Shown: positions 49,495 through 59,681, counted from the stretch's first letter. The stretch: 64,000 nt of DNA from Nitrosomonas stercoris (GCA_006742785.1 AP019755.1:1674001-1738000), one strand, 5' to 3'. Notes: a model not told the origin generated them from the letters alone. Numbers and translations: made by a program.

Positions 49495-50175
49495 TTATCC
49501 TTTATTAATTAGTTGTGTGACAAAGTGCTGTGCTAGTTTAACTGCAAGTATTTCTTTGTTATCCGATATGCTAAGTGCTTTGGTCTGGGTAACGCGTAAA
49601 CCGGAATAACCGCAAGGATTAATAATAGAGAAAGGGGTGAGATCCATATCCACATTAAAGGCGATGCCGTGATAGCATGCTCCTCGTCTTATTTTTAATC
49701 CCAGCGAAGCAATTTTGGCGTCATCGACATAGACTCCAGGCGCATCTTTACTTCCATTGGCAGCTGTATTGTATTCTTCCAGCAAGTCTATCACGGCTTG
49801 TTCCATTTTTCTGACCAGTTGTCGGATGCCGAGTTGTCGGCGTTGTAAATCGAGCAGTAGGTACATAATGACTTGTCCTGGCCCGTGGTAAGTGATTTGC
49901 CCCCCTCGATCAGTTTTGACAATGGGAATGTTGGTTGGAGAAAGCAAGTGTTCCGGTTTTCCAGCGATACCTTGCGTGTAAACGGGCGGATGTTCCAGCA
50001 ACCATATTTCATCCGGTGTTGTGCTTGTGCGCTGCTGGGTGAAATTTTTCATAGCTTGCCAGGTTGGTACGTATTCTACTGTTCCCAGTATTTTTGTCGT
50101 AATGGCAGATCTGTAATCGATAGCCTGAGGTAAAGATTGCTCATGTGATTGCGGCTCGATTTGAAGGGTGTTCAC
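49495..50175 (-). CDS. lipB: Octanoyl-[acyl carrier protein] transferase
   Basis: A 226-residue transferase moving octanoate from ACP to lipoate-dependent enzymes. Diagnostic blocks are EHPPVYTQG, RGGQITYHGPGQVIMYLLLD, the catalytic-lysine block LGLKIRRGACYHGIAFN and the catalytic cysteine in NPCGYSGLRVTQ. It opens with about 25 extra residues before the core, so a shorter in-frame start is possible. It precedes lipA directly. Confidence 0.95.
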   Translation of the reverse strand: MNTLQIEPQSHEQSLPQAIDYRSAITTKILGTVEYVPTWQAMKNFTQQRTSTTPDEIWLLEHPPVYTQGIAGKPEHLLSPTNIPIVKTDRGGQITYHGPGQVIMYLLLDLQRRQLGIRQLVRKMEQAVIDLLEEYNTAANGSKDAPGVYVDDAKIASLGLKIRRGACYHGIAFNVDMDLTPFSIINPCGYSGLRVTQTKALSISDNKEILAVKLAQHFVTQLINKG

Positions 50176-50189
50176 TGGTTTGTTGTTGG

Positions 50190-50453
50190 TTATAGCAACA
50201 TGGTTACCATGGGGTGTGCATGTAATGCTTGATAGAGCGTGTCCAGCTGTATGCGTGAAGTAGCTCGAATGGTACAGGTAAGGCTCAAATAGGCTCCATT
50301 TTTGCTGGTGCGTACTTCCAGCATAGCATCATCAAAATCGGGAGCATGTGTTTTGACAATGGTTAGCATGGACTGCGTGAACCCTGGTTGTGATTTTCCC
50401 ATGATTTTTATTGGGAAATCACATGGGTATTCAATAAGTGATTCTTCTGTCAT
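50190..50453 (-). CDS. ybeD: YbeD/DUF493 family protein
   Basis: An 87-residue protein with the small ferredoxin-like fold family pattern YPCDFPIKIMG, VRTSKNGAYLSLTCTI and the ending LHAHPMVTMLL. The family occurs beside lipB in proteobacteria, as here (14-base gap), and is presumed to have a regulatory, ACT-like role. Its exact function is not established. Confidence 0.9.
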   Translation of the reverse strand: MTEESLIEYPCDFPIKIMGKSQPGFTQSMLTIVKTHAPDFDDAMLEVRTSKNGAYLSLTCTIRATSRIQLDTLYQALHAHPMVTMLL

Positions 50454-50481
50454 AAGGTTGGTTCTACTTAGGATAGTTTGT

Positions 50482-51327
50482 TTATCCGCGCATGATCATT
50501 TGCTTGTAGGTTTGGTAGTGTTGGTTGAGTTGCTGAAAAATTGGACCGGGAACACCATTACCGACCGGTTGTTTATTAAGTTGAGTGACCGGAAGCACTT
50601 CCTTGGTTGAGGAAGTTAGCAAAATTTCTTGTGCAGCACGTAGTTCAGATTCTGAAATATCTTTTATAGCGTGCGGAATATTGTGTGTTACTGCCAGTTC
50701 CAATATGACATCATAGGTCGTACCTGGCAGAATGCGATGGTCTTTGGGCGGGGTAAGCAGCTGGTTATTTTTAACAATAAAAACGTTGCTGGCTGCCCCC
50801 TCAGTTAAAAAACCATCGCGCAGCAGAATAGTTTCTGTAGCGTCTTCATCTGCCGAAAGCTGCCTTAGTAATATATTGGGCAGCAGCGAAATAGTTTTGA
50901 TATCACAGCGCCCCCAACGATTGTCTTGTGCAGTGATAGCAGTAACACCAGCTATGAGCAATTCTTCTGAAGGGGGTAGCAAAGGGTTGCTCATTATAAA
51001 GACAGTGGGTGTCACACCGTGAGGGAAAGTATGATCGCGCTGTGCAACACCGCGGGTGATGTGCAGATAAAGGTACTGATCATCATATTGGTTTGATTTA
51101 ATCATGTGTATGATCAAATCCGTCCATTCTTTTTCAGTATGTGGATTGGACAGGCGTATCCCGTCAAGGCTGTGTTGCAGACGAGATAGATGTTCGTTTA
51201 ATCGGAATGGTTTACGCGAATAGACTGGAATCAGTTCGTAGACGCCATCTCCGAAGATGAAACCTCTATCTAGCACTGAAACTGTTGCTTGTTCGATAGG
51301 CAAGAATTTTCCGTTGAGATAAATCAT
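50482..51327 (-). CDS. dat: D-amino acid aminotransferase (class IV)
   Basis: A 281-residue fold-type IV PLP aminotransferase. The sequence starts MIYLNGKFLPIEQATVSVLD, has RGFIFGDGVYELIPVY, the PLP lysine in CDIKTISLLPNILLRQ, and the glutamate-bearing loop FLTEGAASNVFIVKN with LTSSTKEVLPV near the end. These match bacterial D-alanine aminotransferase, which would supply D-glutamate or D-alanine for peptidoglycan. Its place between dacA and ybeD supports a cell-wall role; branched-chain or aminodeoxychorismate lyase activity is less likely. Confidence 0.9.
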   Translation of the reverse strand: MIYLNGKFLPIEQATVSVLDRGFIFGDGVYELIPVYSRKPFRLNEHLSRLQHSLDGIRLSNPHTEKEWTDLIIHMIKSNQYDDQYLYLHITRGVAQRDHTFPHGVTPTVFIMSNPLLPPSEELLIAGVTAITAQDNRWGRCDIKTISLLPNILLRQLSADEDATETILLRDGFLTEGAASNVFIVKNNQLLTPPKDHRILPGTTYDVILELAVTHNIPHAIKDISESELRAAQEILLTSSTKEVLPVTQLNKQPVGNGVPGPIFQQLNQHYQTYKQMIMRG

Positions 51328-51344
51328 GCTTGATCTCGATAATA

Positions 51345-52487
51345 TTAATTAATTAGCATTTTTAGATTATCCCATGCGCGCCCAAAAAAATTGGCAGCAT
51401 CGACAGCTTCCAGTGCTACGAGAGGGTAAGTAGCTATTTCCAGACCGTCGAGAACAAATTTCACCTTGCCTATTTCTTGACCTTGGCTAATCGGGGCAAC
51501 AAGAGGCTGATGATATTCCATACGCGCTTTGACACTTTCAACTTTGCCTTTGGGAAGTGAGAAATAGATATCCCGATTAAAGCCGACTTTGAGCTTGTTT
51601 TGTGCACCTTTCCAAATCTGAATATTGGCCACAGGTTGATTTTTCTTGTACGGATGAGCTGTATCAAAGAACTGGAAACCGTAGTTCAGCAGACGTTGGC
51701 TTTCAATGCTGCGTGCATTGGTTGAGGCAGTTCCCATGACGACAGAAATCAATCGACGATGATCACGTTTTGCGGAAGTGATCAAACAGTATCCTGCTGC
51801 TTCTGTCCAACCGGTTTTCATGCCGTCCACATTAGGATCTGTCCATAGCAAGCGATTGCGATTCTGCTGAGTGATGCCGTTGTAAGTATATTCGCGTATT
51901 GAATAGAGCGGATAGTATTCTGGAAAATCTCTAATAATCGCTGCAGATAACAACGCTAAATCATATGCAGTGCTGTAATGATTGGGATGCGTTAGACCGG
52001 TTGAGTTGGCAAAATGTGTGTTGTGCATGCCCAAACGGCTTGCTTCCTCATTCATCATATGCACCAATAATTCTTCCGAGCCAGCGATCAATTCAGCCAG
52101 GGCGACACAAGCATCATTGCCTGATTGTACGATGACGCCGTGTATCAATTCATCAACCGTCACTTGTTTGTTGGGCTCAATGAACATGCGTGATCCTGCT
52201 GTGCGCCATGCTTTGGGAGATACCGGCACTACTTGATCCAGTTTGATACGCTCTTGTTTGAGCGCTGAAAAGACAACATAAGCGGTCATCAATTTGGTGA
52301 GAGATGCAGGATCAAGCCGCTCGTGTGGATTGGCATTGGCAAGTGTCTGCCCACTATGGAAATCTATCAGAATGAAAGATTTAGCCGCGATTGATAGTTC
52401 TGGTTGTTGCGACCATGCCGGAAAAATGGGCATTAATAAGAACAGGAGAAGAATAAACTGTTTCATAAAGGCCAGCAAAAGCTTCAT
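51345..52487 (-). CDS. dacA: D-alanyl-D-alanine carboxypeptidase (PBP5/6 type)
   Basis: A 380-residue penicillin-binding protein with a signal peptide (about 1-26, ending AWS). The three active-site motifs are SLTK (Ser62), SGN (122-124) and KTG (224-226). The C-terminal beta domain and an amphipathic anchor helix ([16 protein letters not shown]) attach it to the outer face of the inner membrane, where it trims pentapeptides. An internal ATG (residue 8) could also serve as start. It leads the dacA-dat-ybeD-lipB-lipA run and is divergent from rplM. Confidence 0.95.
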   Translation of the reverse strand: MKLLLAFMKQFILLLFLLMPIFPAWSQQPELSIAAKSFILIDFHSGQTLANANPHERLDPASLTKLMTAYVVFSALKQERIKLDQVVPVSPKAWRTAGSRMFIEPNKQVTVDELIHGVIVQSGNDACVALAELIAGSEELLVHMMNEEASRLGMHNTHFANSTGLTHPNHYSTAYDLALLSAAIIRDFPEYYPLYSIREYTYNGITQQNRNRLLWTDPNVDGMKTGWTEAAGYCLITSAKRDHRRLISVVMGTASTNARSIESQRLLNYGFQFFDTAHPYKKNQPVANIQIWKGAQNKLKVGFNRDIYFSLPKGKVESVKARMEYHQPLVAPISQGQEIGKVKFVLDGLEIATYPLVALEAVDAANFFGRAWDNLKMLIN

Positions 52488-52542
52488 TATACTCTGACTT
52501 TGCAGAATAGATTTCTAGAATCTACCCTGATGGGATGTGGGT

Positions 52543-52571
52543 TTGACATTCTTTATGCACTGAATCATAAT
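52543..52571 (+). promoter_or_regulatory. Sigma-70-type promoter of rplM-rpsI
   Basis: TTGACA at 52543-52548 and CATAAT at 52566-52571 are separated by the ideal 17 bases. The -35 box is a perfect consensus match and the -10 differs at one position. It lies 37 bases before the rplM start codon. Confidence 0.8.
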
Positions 52572-52607
52572 TCACTGTTATCTTGTTTTAATACTAAAGG
52601 AAATTCA

Positions 52608-53042
52608 GTGAAAACCTTTTCTGCCAAATCACACGAAGTGCAGCATGATTGGTTTGTAGTGGATGCCACCGATAAAGTGCTCGGTAGACTGGCAGCCGCT
52701 ATTGCTCATCGTTTGCGTGGTAAACACAAGCCTATTTATACTCCGCATGTCGATACAGGTGATTATATTGTAGTGATCAACGCAGATAAACTGAGAGTCA
52801 CCGGAAATAAGGCAAAAAACAAAATATATTATCGTCATAGTGGTTATCCTGGTGGCCTTTATCAAACAACTTTTGAGAAAATGCATGCGCGTTTTCCTAC
52901 CAGACCACTTGAAAAAGCTGTAAAAGGCATGTTGCCCAAAGGGCCGCTCGGCTATGCAATGATAAAGAAATTAAAAGTTTATGCGGGTGATGTGCATCCT
53001 CATGCAGCACAACAACCTCAGCCACTGGAAATCAATACTTAA
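52608..53042 (+). CDS. rplM: 50S ribosomal protein L13
   Basis: I choose the GTG at 52608 because the product (144 residues, [20 protein letters not shown]) aligns with L13 from its first residue (E. coli 142) and an AAAGG ribosome site lies just upstream. A longer frame from 52500 would run across the promoter. Family blocks are [26 protein letters not shown] and GMLPKGPLG. It is cotranscribed with rpsI, the universal bacterial pairing. Confidence 0.97.
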   Translation: MKTFSAKSHEVQHDWFVVDATDKVLGRLAAAIAHRLRGKHKPIYTPHVDTGDYIVVINADKLRVTGNKAKNKIYYRHSGYPGGLYQTTFEKMHARFPTRPLEKAVKGMLPKGPLGYAMIKKLKVYAGDVHPHAAQQPQPLEINT

Positions 53043-53054
53043 TCTTATAAATTT

Positions 53055-53447
53055 ATGGCTATTCAATATAATTATGGAACCGGACGTAGAAAGAGTGCTG
53101 TAGCCCGGGTATTTATCAAACCCGGTACCGGTGTTATTACGGTTAATCGCAAACCTGCAGATGAGTATTTTTCTCGCGAGACGGGGCGTATGATTATACG
53201 GCAGCCGTTGGAATTAACCGGGAATACCAATAATCTGGATATTATGGTTAATATACATGGCGGAGGAGAATCTGGGCAGGCAGGCGCTGTTAGGCATGGT
53301 ATTACCCGTGCATTGATTGATTATGATGAAACGCTTAAACCAGTTTTAAGTCAAGCTGGTCTTGTAACAAGAGATGCGCGTTCAGTGGAACGAAAGAAAG
53401 TTGGTTTTCGTAAGGCAAGACGGCGTAAACAGTTTTCAAAACGATAG
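53055..53447 (+). CDS. rpsI: 30S ribosomal protein S9
   Basis: A 130-residue protein starting [16 protein letters not shown], with [15 protein letters not shown] and the basic ending [17 protein letters not shown], whose last residues reach the P-site tRNA in the ribosome. Same length as E. coli S9. It starts 12 bases after rplM and is followed by a strong intrinsic terminator. Confidence 0.98.
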   Translation: MAIQYNYGTGRRKSAVARVFIKPGTGVITVNRKPADEYFSRETGRMIIRQPLELTGNTNNLDIMVNIHGGGESGQAGAVRHGITRALIDYDETLKPVLSQAGLVTRDARSVERKKVGFRKARRRKQFSKR

Positions 53448-53468
53448 TTTTTATTATTGGATTCGTAC

Positions 53469-53502
53469 AAAAAAGCCGCCTGCTTTGCTAGGCGGCTTTT
53501 TT
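53469..53502 (+). terminator. Rho-independent terminator of rplM-rpsI
   Basis: AGCCGCCT (53474-53481) pairs with AGGCGGCT (53490-53497) around an eight-base loop, preceded by an A run and followed by TTTTT. It begins about 20 bases after the rpsI stop and is close to symmetric, so it could also end transcripts from the other side. Confidence 0.95.
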
Positions 53503-53567
53503 GTATTGGCGCATATAAAACAATAACCATTTTCAATTAATAATTAATTTTTGGTTGTTCTCTATAA

Positions 53568-54596
53568 ATGATTAATATTGGTATTGTCGGTGGAACGGGC
53601 TATACAGGCGTTGAGCTGTTACGTATTCTTGCGCAACATCCTGAAGCTGAGCTTAAGATCATTACTTCACGTCAAAAAGCAGGGGTAAGGGTAGATGATC
53701 TCTTTCCGAGCTTGCGTGGCCAGATCGCGCTGCAGTTCAGTGATCCTGCCGAGGCAGATTTCAGTCAGTGCGATGTTGTTTTTTTTGCAACACCTCATGG
53801 AATTGCGATGGATCAGGCACGTGCCTTACTTGAACTTGGTGTGAAGATCATTGATTTATCAGCTGATTTCAGGATTAAAGACATTGCAGTGTGGGAGAAA
53901 TGGTATGGTATGGAACACGTTGCGCCTGATTTGGTGGGCGAGGCGGTATATGGTTTACCCGAAGTTAATCGCGACAAGATTAAAGGCGCACGCTTGATTG
54001 CTAATCCAGGCTGTTATCCGACGGCAGTACAATTGGGTTTTATCCCGCTCATTGAAGCAGGGGTAGTTGATACCAATCATCTGATTGCCGATACCAAATC
54101 CGGTGTATCCGGAGCTGGACGTAAAGCTGTCACACCCACTTTGTACGCAGAGGCGTCAGATAATTTTAAATCTTATGCAGTGGCTGGCCATCGTCACCAA
54201 CCTGAAATTAAACAGGGATTATCTGCTAGGACAACTCAATCAATTGATCTGACTTTCGTGCCGCATCTTACTCCTATGATTCGGGGAATTCACGCTACGC
54301 TGTACGCCAGGTTGGCGCAGGAAGTTGATTTGCAATCCTTGTACGAGCAACGTTATCTTGATGAACCTTTTGTGGACGTATTGCCGGCTGGCAGCCATCC
54401 GGAAACCCGATCTGTACGCGGTTCAAACTTTTGCCGGATTGCTGTGCATCGACCGCATGATGGGGATACAGTGGTGATACTTTCTATTACTGATAATCTG
54501 GTTAAAGGAGCAGCCGGACAAGCCGTTCAGAATATGAATATCATGTACGATTTACCTGAAACAATGGGTATTCAGCATATTCCGTTGTTGCCTTAA
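53568..54596 (+). CDS. argC: N-acetyl-gamma-glutamyl-phosphate reductase
   Basis: A 342-residue NADPH-dependent enzyme of arginine synthesis. The N-terminus has the nucleotide motif [15 protein letters not shown]; the active-site cysteine sits in [12 protein letters not shown]. Other blocks are [18 protein letters not shown], the His in [12 protein letters not shown] and [12 protein letters not shown]. It follows the rpsI terminator and precedes the membrane protein/bactofilin pair, a frequent betaproteobacterial order. Confidence 0.97.
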   Translation: MINIGIVGGTGYTGVELLRILAQHPEAELKIITSRQKAGVRVDDLFPSLRGQIALQFSDPAEADFSQCDVVFFATPHGIAMDQARALLELGVKIIDLSADFRIKDIAVWEKWYGMEHVAPDLVGEAVYGLPEVNRDKIKGARLIANPGCYPTAVQLGFIPLIEAGVVDTNHLIADTKSGVSGAGRKAVTPTLYAEASDNFKSYAVAGHRHQPEIKQGLSARTTQSIDLTFVPHLTPMIRGIHATLYARLAQEVDLQSLYEQRYLDEPFVDVLPAGSHPETRSVRGSNFCRIAVHRPHDGDTVVILSITDNLVKGAAGQAVQNMNIMYDLPETMGIQHIPLLP

Positions 54597-54698
54597 TTGC
54601 TGCTGTAAGGTGGTTATATTAAGGTGTGGGTTATCAGTTATAAGGATATGGCGTAGCCGTTATACGCTCCCGAAGCATTCTGATAAATAGGGGAATAA

Positions 54699-55475
54699 AT
54701 GTTGCACAATAAAAAAAATATTAGTGCTCCCAAAGTGGTCATTCGCCCACATGTTTCCTGGTACCAGCGCCTATTAACAGCAGTGATAGGCTTATCCTTG
54801 GTTGCGTTGCTTGCTTATGGCATGTACGTTTTTGGGCAGGAATCTGCTGTTGCTTACTCAATTGATAACGCGAGTGCTAATTCAGCTCTGGATCAAATAT
54901 TAGAGTCGGATAGCTGTTTGGAAAAATATGATGTTGTCCTTTGCTCACAGCTTGCAGAGCTAGTTAAGCAATTACAAATTAGTAATGCAACCCGCTCTGA
55001 TCTAGTTAAGCAGATTAAAACCTTAGATGAAGAAAACGAGCGCTTAAGGGAGGATCTCAGTTTGTTCCAGCAAATGGTTTCTGGTAATGAAAATTTGCCT
55101 GCTGATGCTGGATTAATTATTCACCGCTTTACGCTTGAACCAGGCCAGTTACCTGGTGAATATCTCTATACACTATTGCTTGCTCAGGGGAGCCAATATT
55201 CCAAGGAATTCAATGGCAAGTTAGAATTTGTGGTGGGTTTGTTGCAAAATGGTGAAGAGAAATCCATTGCGTTAGTGGATGAAAATGCATCTAAGGCATT
55301 TCCTGTAACCTTTCGCTTCTATCACAGATTGGAAAAAAGTTTTCAGATACCAGCTGATACGGTCGTAAAAAATTTGCAAGTTTCTATTTATGAAAATGGT
55401 GCGAATAAGGCTGTGCTGACAAAAACGATTCAATTATCCCAGAAGGAATCGGGAGATGTTCGGAAAAAAACGTAA
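54699..55475 (+). CDS. Conserved membrane coiled-coil protein of unknown function
   Basis: A 258-residue protein with one membrane helix (about 24-46), a coiled coil (about 83-123; VKQIKTLDEENERLREDL) and a C-terminal beta-rich domain (about 135-250; LIIHRFTLEPGQLPGEYLYT). I recall such proteins upstream of bactofilins in betaproteobacteria, annotated only as a domain of unknown function. The last 20 bases overlap the bactofilin gene, suggesting the two work together at the cell envelope. AGGGG stands before the ATG. Confidence 0.8.
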   Translation: MLHNKKNISAPKVVIRPHVSWYQRLLTAVIGLSLVALLAYGMYVFGQESAVAYSIDNASANSALDQILESDSCLEKYDVVLCSQLAELVKQLQISNATRSDLVKQIKTLDEENERLREDLSLFQQMVSGNENLPADAGLIIHRFTLEPGQLPGEYLYTLLLAQGSQYSKEFNGKLEFVVGLLQNGEEKSIALVDENASKAFPVTFRFYHRLEKSFQIPADTVVKNLQVSIYENGANKAVLTKTIQLSQKESGDVRKKT

Positions 55476-55887
55476 GTTAGTAAGTGAAATTGATACCTTA
55501 ATCGGTTCAGTGACTAAAATTACAGGTGATGTGCAGTTCTCGAGTGGATTGCGCGTTGATGGGTACGTTAAAGGCAGTATTTCGGCATCGACAAAAAATG
55601 ACAAACAACATGCTTTGCTTGTGTTAAGTGAGCAAGGCATAGTTGAGGGGAAAATAGAAGTGCCTTATCTGGTAATTAATGGCACCGTAAAAGGGCCAAT
55701 TTATTCCAGTGAAAATATAGAATTACAACCCAACGCAAAAATCACTGGGGATATTTACTACAAGACTATTAAAATTCATCAAGGTGCTGTGGTTGACGGC
55801 AAGATGGTTTGTAATGAAAATTCACAACCAGAGAAGCTGATCACCTATGTTGCATCTGACAATGGACAAACAGAAGAAGGGGGATAG
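55456..55887 (+). CDS. Bactofilin
   Basis: A 143-residue polymer-forming cytoskeletal protein. The central part (about 15-115) shows the right-handed beta-helix pattern with short repeated hydrophobic turns: DTLIGSVTKITGDVQFSSGL, RVDGYVKGSI, GIVEGKIEV, INGTVKGPIY and AKITGDIYYKTIKIHQGAVV. Bactofilins form filaments linked to the membrane and cell wall. It starts within the end of the coiled-coil membrane protein and converges with recN. Confidence 0.93.
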   Translation: MFGKKRKLVSEIDTLIGSVTKITGDVQFSSGLRVDGYVKGSISASTKNDKQHALLVLSEQGIVEGKIEVPYLVINGTVKGPIYSSENIELQPNAKITGDIYYKTIKIHQGAVVDGKMVCNENSQPEKLITYVASDNGQTEEGG

Positions 55888-55893
55888 TTCTGC

Positions 55894-57582
55894 TTAACTG
55901 TTGTCTGAATCGCCGTGATGAGCCAACATTTCCTTGGCATGTCGGCGCACTGTTGCGGTGAGCTGTTCCCCTCCCAGCATACGAGTAATTTCCTCAACCC
56001 TTTCTGTTTTATCAAGCTCTACGATAGTACTTTCCGGGAGTTGCTTATCTTTTTTCGCATGAGCAATTCTGGATGCGCTCCAATGATGGTCGCCTTTGGC
56101 TGCTACTTGTGGCAGATGTGTAATACTGATCACCTGGCGTGTTGCCCCCAGTTGATGTAACAGTTTCCCCACTGTTTCAGCGGTGCGACCACCTATGCCG
56201 GTATCAACTTCATCAAAGATGAGAGTAGGAATGGTGTTTGCTTTGCTGGTAATAACTTGGATAGCTAAACTGATACGGGATAGTTCTCCGCCCGAAGCCA
56301 CTTTGTGTAAAGGATGCAATGGCAGATCTTCGTGGGAAGCGACTTGAAATTCGATATGCTCCATTCCATGTGCATTGCCTGCTGGCACTGGTTGAATTGC
56401 CACGTTAAAACGACCCCCTGCCATTGCCAGTATTTGCATGGATTCAGTGACTTGTTTAGATAATTGCTCTGCTGCTTGTTGCCGTACTTGGCTGAGTTTG
56501 GCAGCAAGATTTTCATACTGAGCACGAGCTGCTTGCTCTGCTTCCATTAACGTTTGTTTGTTTGTAAGTTGTTCAAGTGTTTCCAGGCGTTGCTGAGTGG
56601 TTTCCTGAAACTCTGTGAGCATTTCTGGTGTGATGTGATATTTCCTGGCCGTGGTATGAATAGCCGTGATACGCGCTTCGATTTTCTGTAATCGGTGTGG
56701 ATCAATATCCAGCTGTTGTTCATAGTGTTGCAATTCATATACTACTTCTTGCAACTGTATCTGTGCAGATTGTAGCTGGTTGCAAATAGGTTCAAGAGTT
56801 TTATCAATAGTGACTAGTTCTTCCAGGCGAGAGGCTACGGTATTCAGTTGTGACAGCATGGCTGTGTCGTGTTCTGACAAGGCTTCTAAACTGGCTTGGG
56901 TTGTTTCCAGTAAGCTAGTCAGATGTGAAAGTCGCTTATGTTCTGTTTGTAACGCATCCCATTCTTCGGATGAAAAGTTAAGTGCGGTTAATTCCTGTAA
57001 TTGTGTAGCAAGCAGTTCGTATTCCTGCTGGTTTTGTTGGCTTTGTTGTTCATGTAGTACTTGTTGCTGGTGCAGCTTTTGCCAATTCCAGTAAGAGGAA
57101 GCAACTTGCTGGGCTAATGCCAGTTCACCAGCCCAGCTATCCAGTAACACGCATTGTTTGTGATTTTGTGTGAGCTGCTGATGTGCATGTTGACTGTGAA
57201 TATCAATTAACCATTCGCCCATTGTGCGTAGTTGCTGCAGGGTGGCGGAATGACCGTTAATAAAACTGCGTGATCGCCCATTGGTTTCTATAATTCTGCG
57301 CAATAGGCATGTGTCATCCTCTTCTTCAAATGCGTGCTCCTGCAACCAGGTTTGTGCTTCCGGAATGTTGGTGATAGAAAAATGTGCAGTAATTTCAGCG
57401 CGTTCACAACCATGCCTAATTTGGCTGATATCAGCTCGTTTTCCCAATGCTAATCCCAGTGCATCGATCAGAATTGATTTCCCTGCACCAGTTTCGCCAG
57501 TCAACACAGTAAAGCCCATCTTGAAGTTCAATTCTAGATAATCGATTGTGACGAAATGACGAATCGACAAATTTTGCAGCAT
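55894..57582 (-). CDS. recN: DNA repair protein RecN
   Basis: A 562-residue SMC-like ATPase of double-strand break repair. Walker A GETGAGKS is at 29-36, long coiled-coil arms span about 155-375, and the C-terminal nucleotide-binding half contains VASGGELSRISLAIQV, LIFDEVDTGIGGRTAE and ISITHLPQVAAKGDHHW. Length is typical (about 550). It follows nadK by five bases and is probably cotranscribed. SOS control is usual in other bacteria but I did not identify a LexA box here. Confidence 0.96.
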   Translation of the reverse strand: MLQNLSIRHFVTIDYLELNFKMGFTVLTGETGAGKSILIDALGLALGKRADISQIRHGCERAEITAHFSITNIPEAQTWLQEHAFEEEDDTCLLRRIIETNGRSRSFINGHSATLQQLRTMGEWLIDIHSQHAHQQLTQNHKQCVLLDSWAGELALAQQVASSYWNWQKLHQQQVLHEQQSQQNQQEYELLATQLQELTALNFSSEEWDALQTEHKRLSHLTSLLETTQASLEALSEHDTAMLSQLNTVASRLEELVTIDKTLEPICNQLQSAQIQLQEVVYELQHYEQQLDIDPHRLQKIEARITAIHTTARKYHITPEMLTEFQETTQQRLETLEQLTNKQTLMEAEQAARAQYENLAAKLSQVRQQAAEQLSKQVTESMQILAMAGGRFNVAIQPVPAGNAHGMEHIEFQVASHEDLPLHPLHKVASGGELSRISLAIQVITSKANTIPTLIFDEVDTGIGGRTAETVGKLLHQLGATRQVISITHLPQVAAKGDHHWSASRIAHAKKDKQLPESTIVELDKTERVEEITRMLGGEQLTATVRRHAKEMLAHHGDSDNS

Positions 57583-57587
57583 AAATT

Positions 57588-58478
57588 CTAGCGGCTGGTT
57601 TTTTGAAGAATGCTACTCCAGCCAAGTTTTTCGCGTAGCATACGGTAATAGCTATGGTGGGCGGGATGTAAAAGTTTGATTGTTTTTGGACAGCGTTGTA
57701 CCAATACCTGATCATGTTCTCCCAGATCAAACCAGGAATGGCTATCTGTATAAATTTTTGTCTCGGTAGTGTAGTGTGCCTTGATTTCAATGACAGCATC
57801 CGCTCCAATAACAATCGGTCGGTTGCTGAGCGTATGTGGACAAACGGGGACTAATAACATCAGATTGAGTCCAGGATGTAAAATAGGACCGCCAGAAGAG
57901 AGTGCATAAGCAGTTGAACCAGTAGGGGTGGCAATAATTAATCCATCTGATCTTAAAGAGTAAACATATTCAGCATTAATATGTACTTCAAGTTCGATCA
58001 TGCCGCTGCTAATACCGCGATGCAGTACCACATCGTTAAAGGCTAATTCTTTGAAGACGCTCTTTCCATGGCGTGTGACTTCTGTGGTGAGCAACATTCT
58101 GTTTTCGACGATAAACTGACCTGCCAATACATCATCTAGCGTTTTATACATGGTGTCGACTGTCAGATCTGTTAGAAAACCCAATCTGCCTTGATTGATA
58201 CCGATGAGCGGAACGTTAAACGAGACGAGTGTGCGCGCAATATTTAGCATGGTGCCATCTCCCCCCAAGATGATTGCCAGATCTGTTTGTTGACCAATCT
58301 CTTCTAGCGTCAATGTGGCATATTGATTTTTATCAATATGAGTAGCTGTCAGATCATCCAGCACGATACGAATGCCTTTTTCGGCCAGATATTTAGCCAA
58401 ATTCAGCAAAGGAGTCATGATGTCGGGATTTTTGTGTTTCCCGATTAGTGCGATTGTTTTAAATAGAGTGCCACTCAT
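57588..58478 (-). CDS. nadK: NAD kinase
   Basis: A 296-residue enzyme making NADP from NAD and ATP. The hallmark GGDGT is at 72-76 in ILGGDGTMLNIA. Further blocks are GINQGRLGFLTD, NDVVLHRG, LRSDGLIIATPTGSTAYALS, SGGPILHP and RPIVIGADAVIEI. It is first of the nadK-recN pair and divergent from hrcA. Confidence 0.96.
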   Translation of the reverse strand: MSGTLFKTIALIGKHKNPDIMTPLLNLAKYLAEKGIRIVLDDLTATHIDKNQYATLTLEEIGQQTDLAIILGGDGTMLNIARTLVSFNVPLIGINQGRLGFLTDLTVDTMYKTLDDVLAGQFIVENRMLLTTEVTRHGKSVFKELAFNDVVLHRGISSGMIELEVHINAEYVYSLRSDGLIIATPTGSTAYALSSGGPILHPGLNLMLLVPVCPHTLSNRPIVIGADAVIEIKAHYTTETKIYTDSHSWFDLGEHDQVLVQRCPKTIKLLHPAHHSYYRMLREKLGWSSILQKTSR

Positions 58479-58664
58479 GGATGAAAAAAGATGGAACGAT
58501 AAAAATATTTGCTCTTTCGGATGAATTAACTGGATTCAAGTGATTGTTAGCTATGGATATTACCGCAGCTTATGGTAAAAAAGTAAATAGGCAATGCAAA
58601 ATTGATACTTTTTGCCTTGGGTGACTGTTGCTGTGATGAAATGGATATCGTGTAAAATAAATAG

Positions 58665-59681
58665 ATGCTTAGCGAACGTGAAAAAATTTTACTTAAAACT
58701 TTAGTTGAACAGTATATTCATGAAGGTCAACCGGTTGGCTCGCGTTCGCTGGCCAAATTTTCAGGGTTGGATCTGAGTTCAGCCACGATTCGTAATGTGA
58801 TGGCTGATCTGGAGGAAATGGGGTATGTTGCCAGTCCACATACTTCAGCTGGCCGCATGCCTACTGCGCTTGGTTATCGTTTCTTTGTGGATACGTTATT
58901 GGTGGTGCAGGCGTTAGATATTGAGCAGATAACCTTGCTGGAAAATCAACTGCATCCGAATAATCCGTTGCGTCTGCTGGATGCTACTTCACGTTTATTG
59001 TCGGAGCTGACGCAGTTTGTTGGTGTGGTGGTGACTCCCAAGCGAGTGGGAGGAGTGGTTTTTCGCCATATTGAATTTCTGCCATTGTCTGACAAGCGTA
59101 TTCTCCTCATTCTGGTAACGCCAGATGGAGATGTACAAAACCGTATTATTATGACAGAAACAGCATATAGCCAATCTGATCTTATTGAAGCGGGCAATTT
59201 TCTGAATCAACACTATGCAGGTTGCACGTTAGAAGAAATTCATACCGGATTACAGTCAGAATTGACACAACTGCGTCAGAATATGGCTGATCTGATGAGC
59301 GCAGCGATAGAAATGAGTAATGATGCCTTGCAGGAAAGCAGCGAAACGGTTGTCATTGCAGGTGAACACAGATTGTTCGATGTTCATGACCTGTCAGACA
59401 ATCTATCTAGCCTAAAGCAGCTGTTTGAATTATTTGAGCGTAAATCGAAGTTGTTGCAATTACTGGAATTAAGTCATCAGGCGCGTGGTGTGAAAATCTT
59501 TATCGGCGGAGAATCTGATGAAACTGTATTGGAGGAAATCAGTATGATAACAGCACCTTATGCCATGGACGGAAAAATTGTCGGGACGGTTGGCGTGATT
59601 GGACCACGGCGTATGGCGTATGATCGCATTATTCCGATTGTCGACATTACCGCTCGTTTGTTATCCAGCAATTTGTCATAA
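58665..59681 (+). CDS. hrcA: Heat-inducible transcription repressor HrcA
   Basis: A 338-residue repressor with an N-terminal winged helix (LKTLVEQYIHEGQPVGSRSL, GLDLSSATIRNVMADLEEMG, PHTSAGRMPTALGYRFFVD) and a C-terminal sensing domain ending VGVIGPRRMAYDRIIPIVD. HrcA binds CIRCE elements to repress chaperone operons and depends on GroEL. I found no CIRCE in the 186 bases upstream. groE or dnaK targets are outside the window. Confidence 0.96.
   Translation: MLSEREKILLKTLVEQYIHEGQPVGSRSLAKFSGLDLSSATIRNVMADLEEMGYVASPHTSAGRMPTALGYRFFVDTLLVVQALDIEQITLLENQLHPNNPLRLLDATSRLLSELTQFVGVVVTPKRVGGVVFRHIEFLPLSDKRILLILVTPDGDVQNRIIMTETAYSQSDLIEAGNFLNQHYAGCTLEEIHTGLQSELTQLRQNMADLMSAAIEMSNDALQESSETVVIAGEHRLFDVHDLSDNLSSLKQLFELFERKSKLLQLLELSHQARGVKIFIGGESDETVLEEISMITAPYAMDGKIVGTVGVIGPRRMAYDRIIPIVDITARLLSSNLS

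Noticed and set aside
52500..52607. Longer N-terminus for L13
   Set aside because: The added 36 residues have no L13 similarity and cover the consensus promoter; the GTG at 52608 has a good ribosome site.
58479..58664. CIRCE operator before hrcA
   Set aside because: I looked for TTAGCACTC and its inverted partner at nine-base spacing and found neither.
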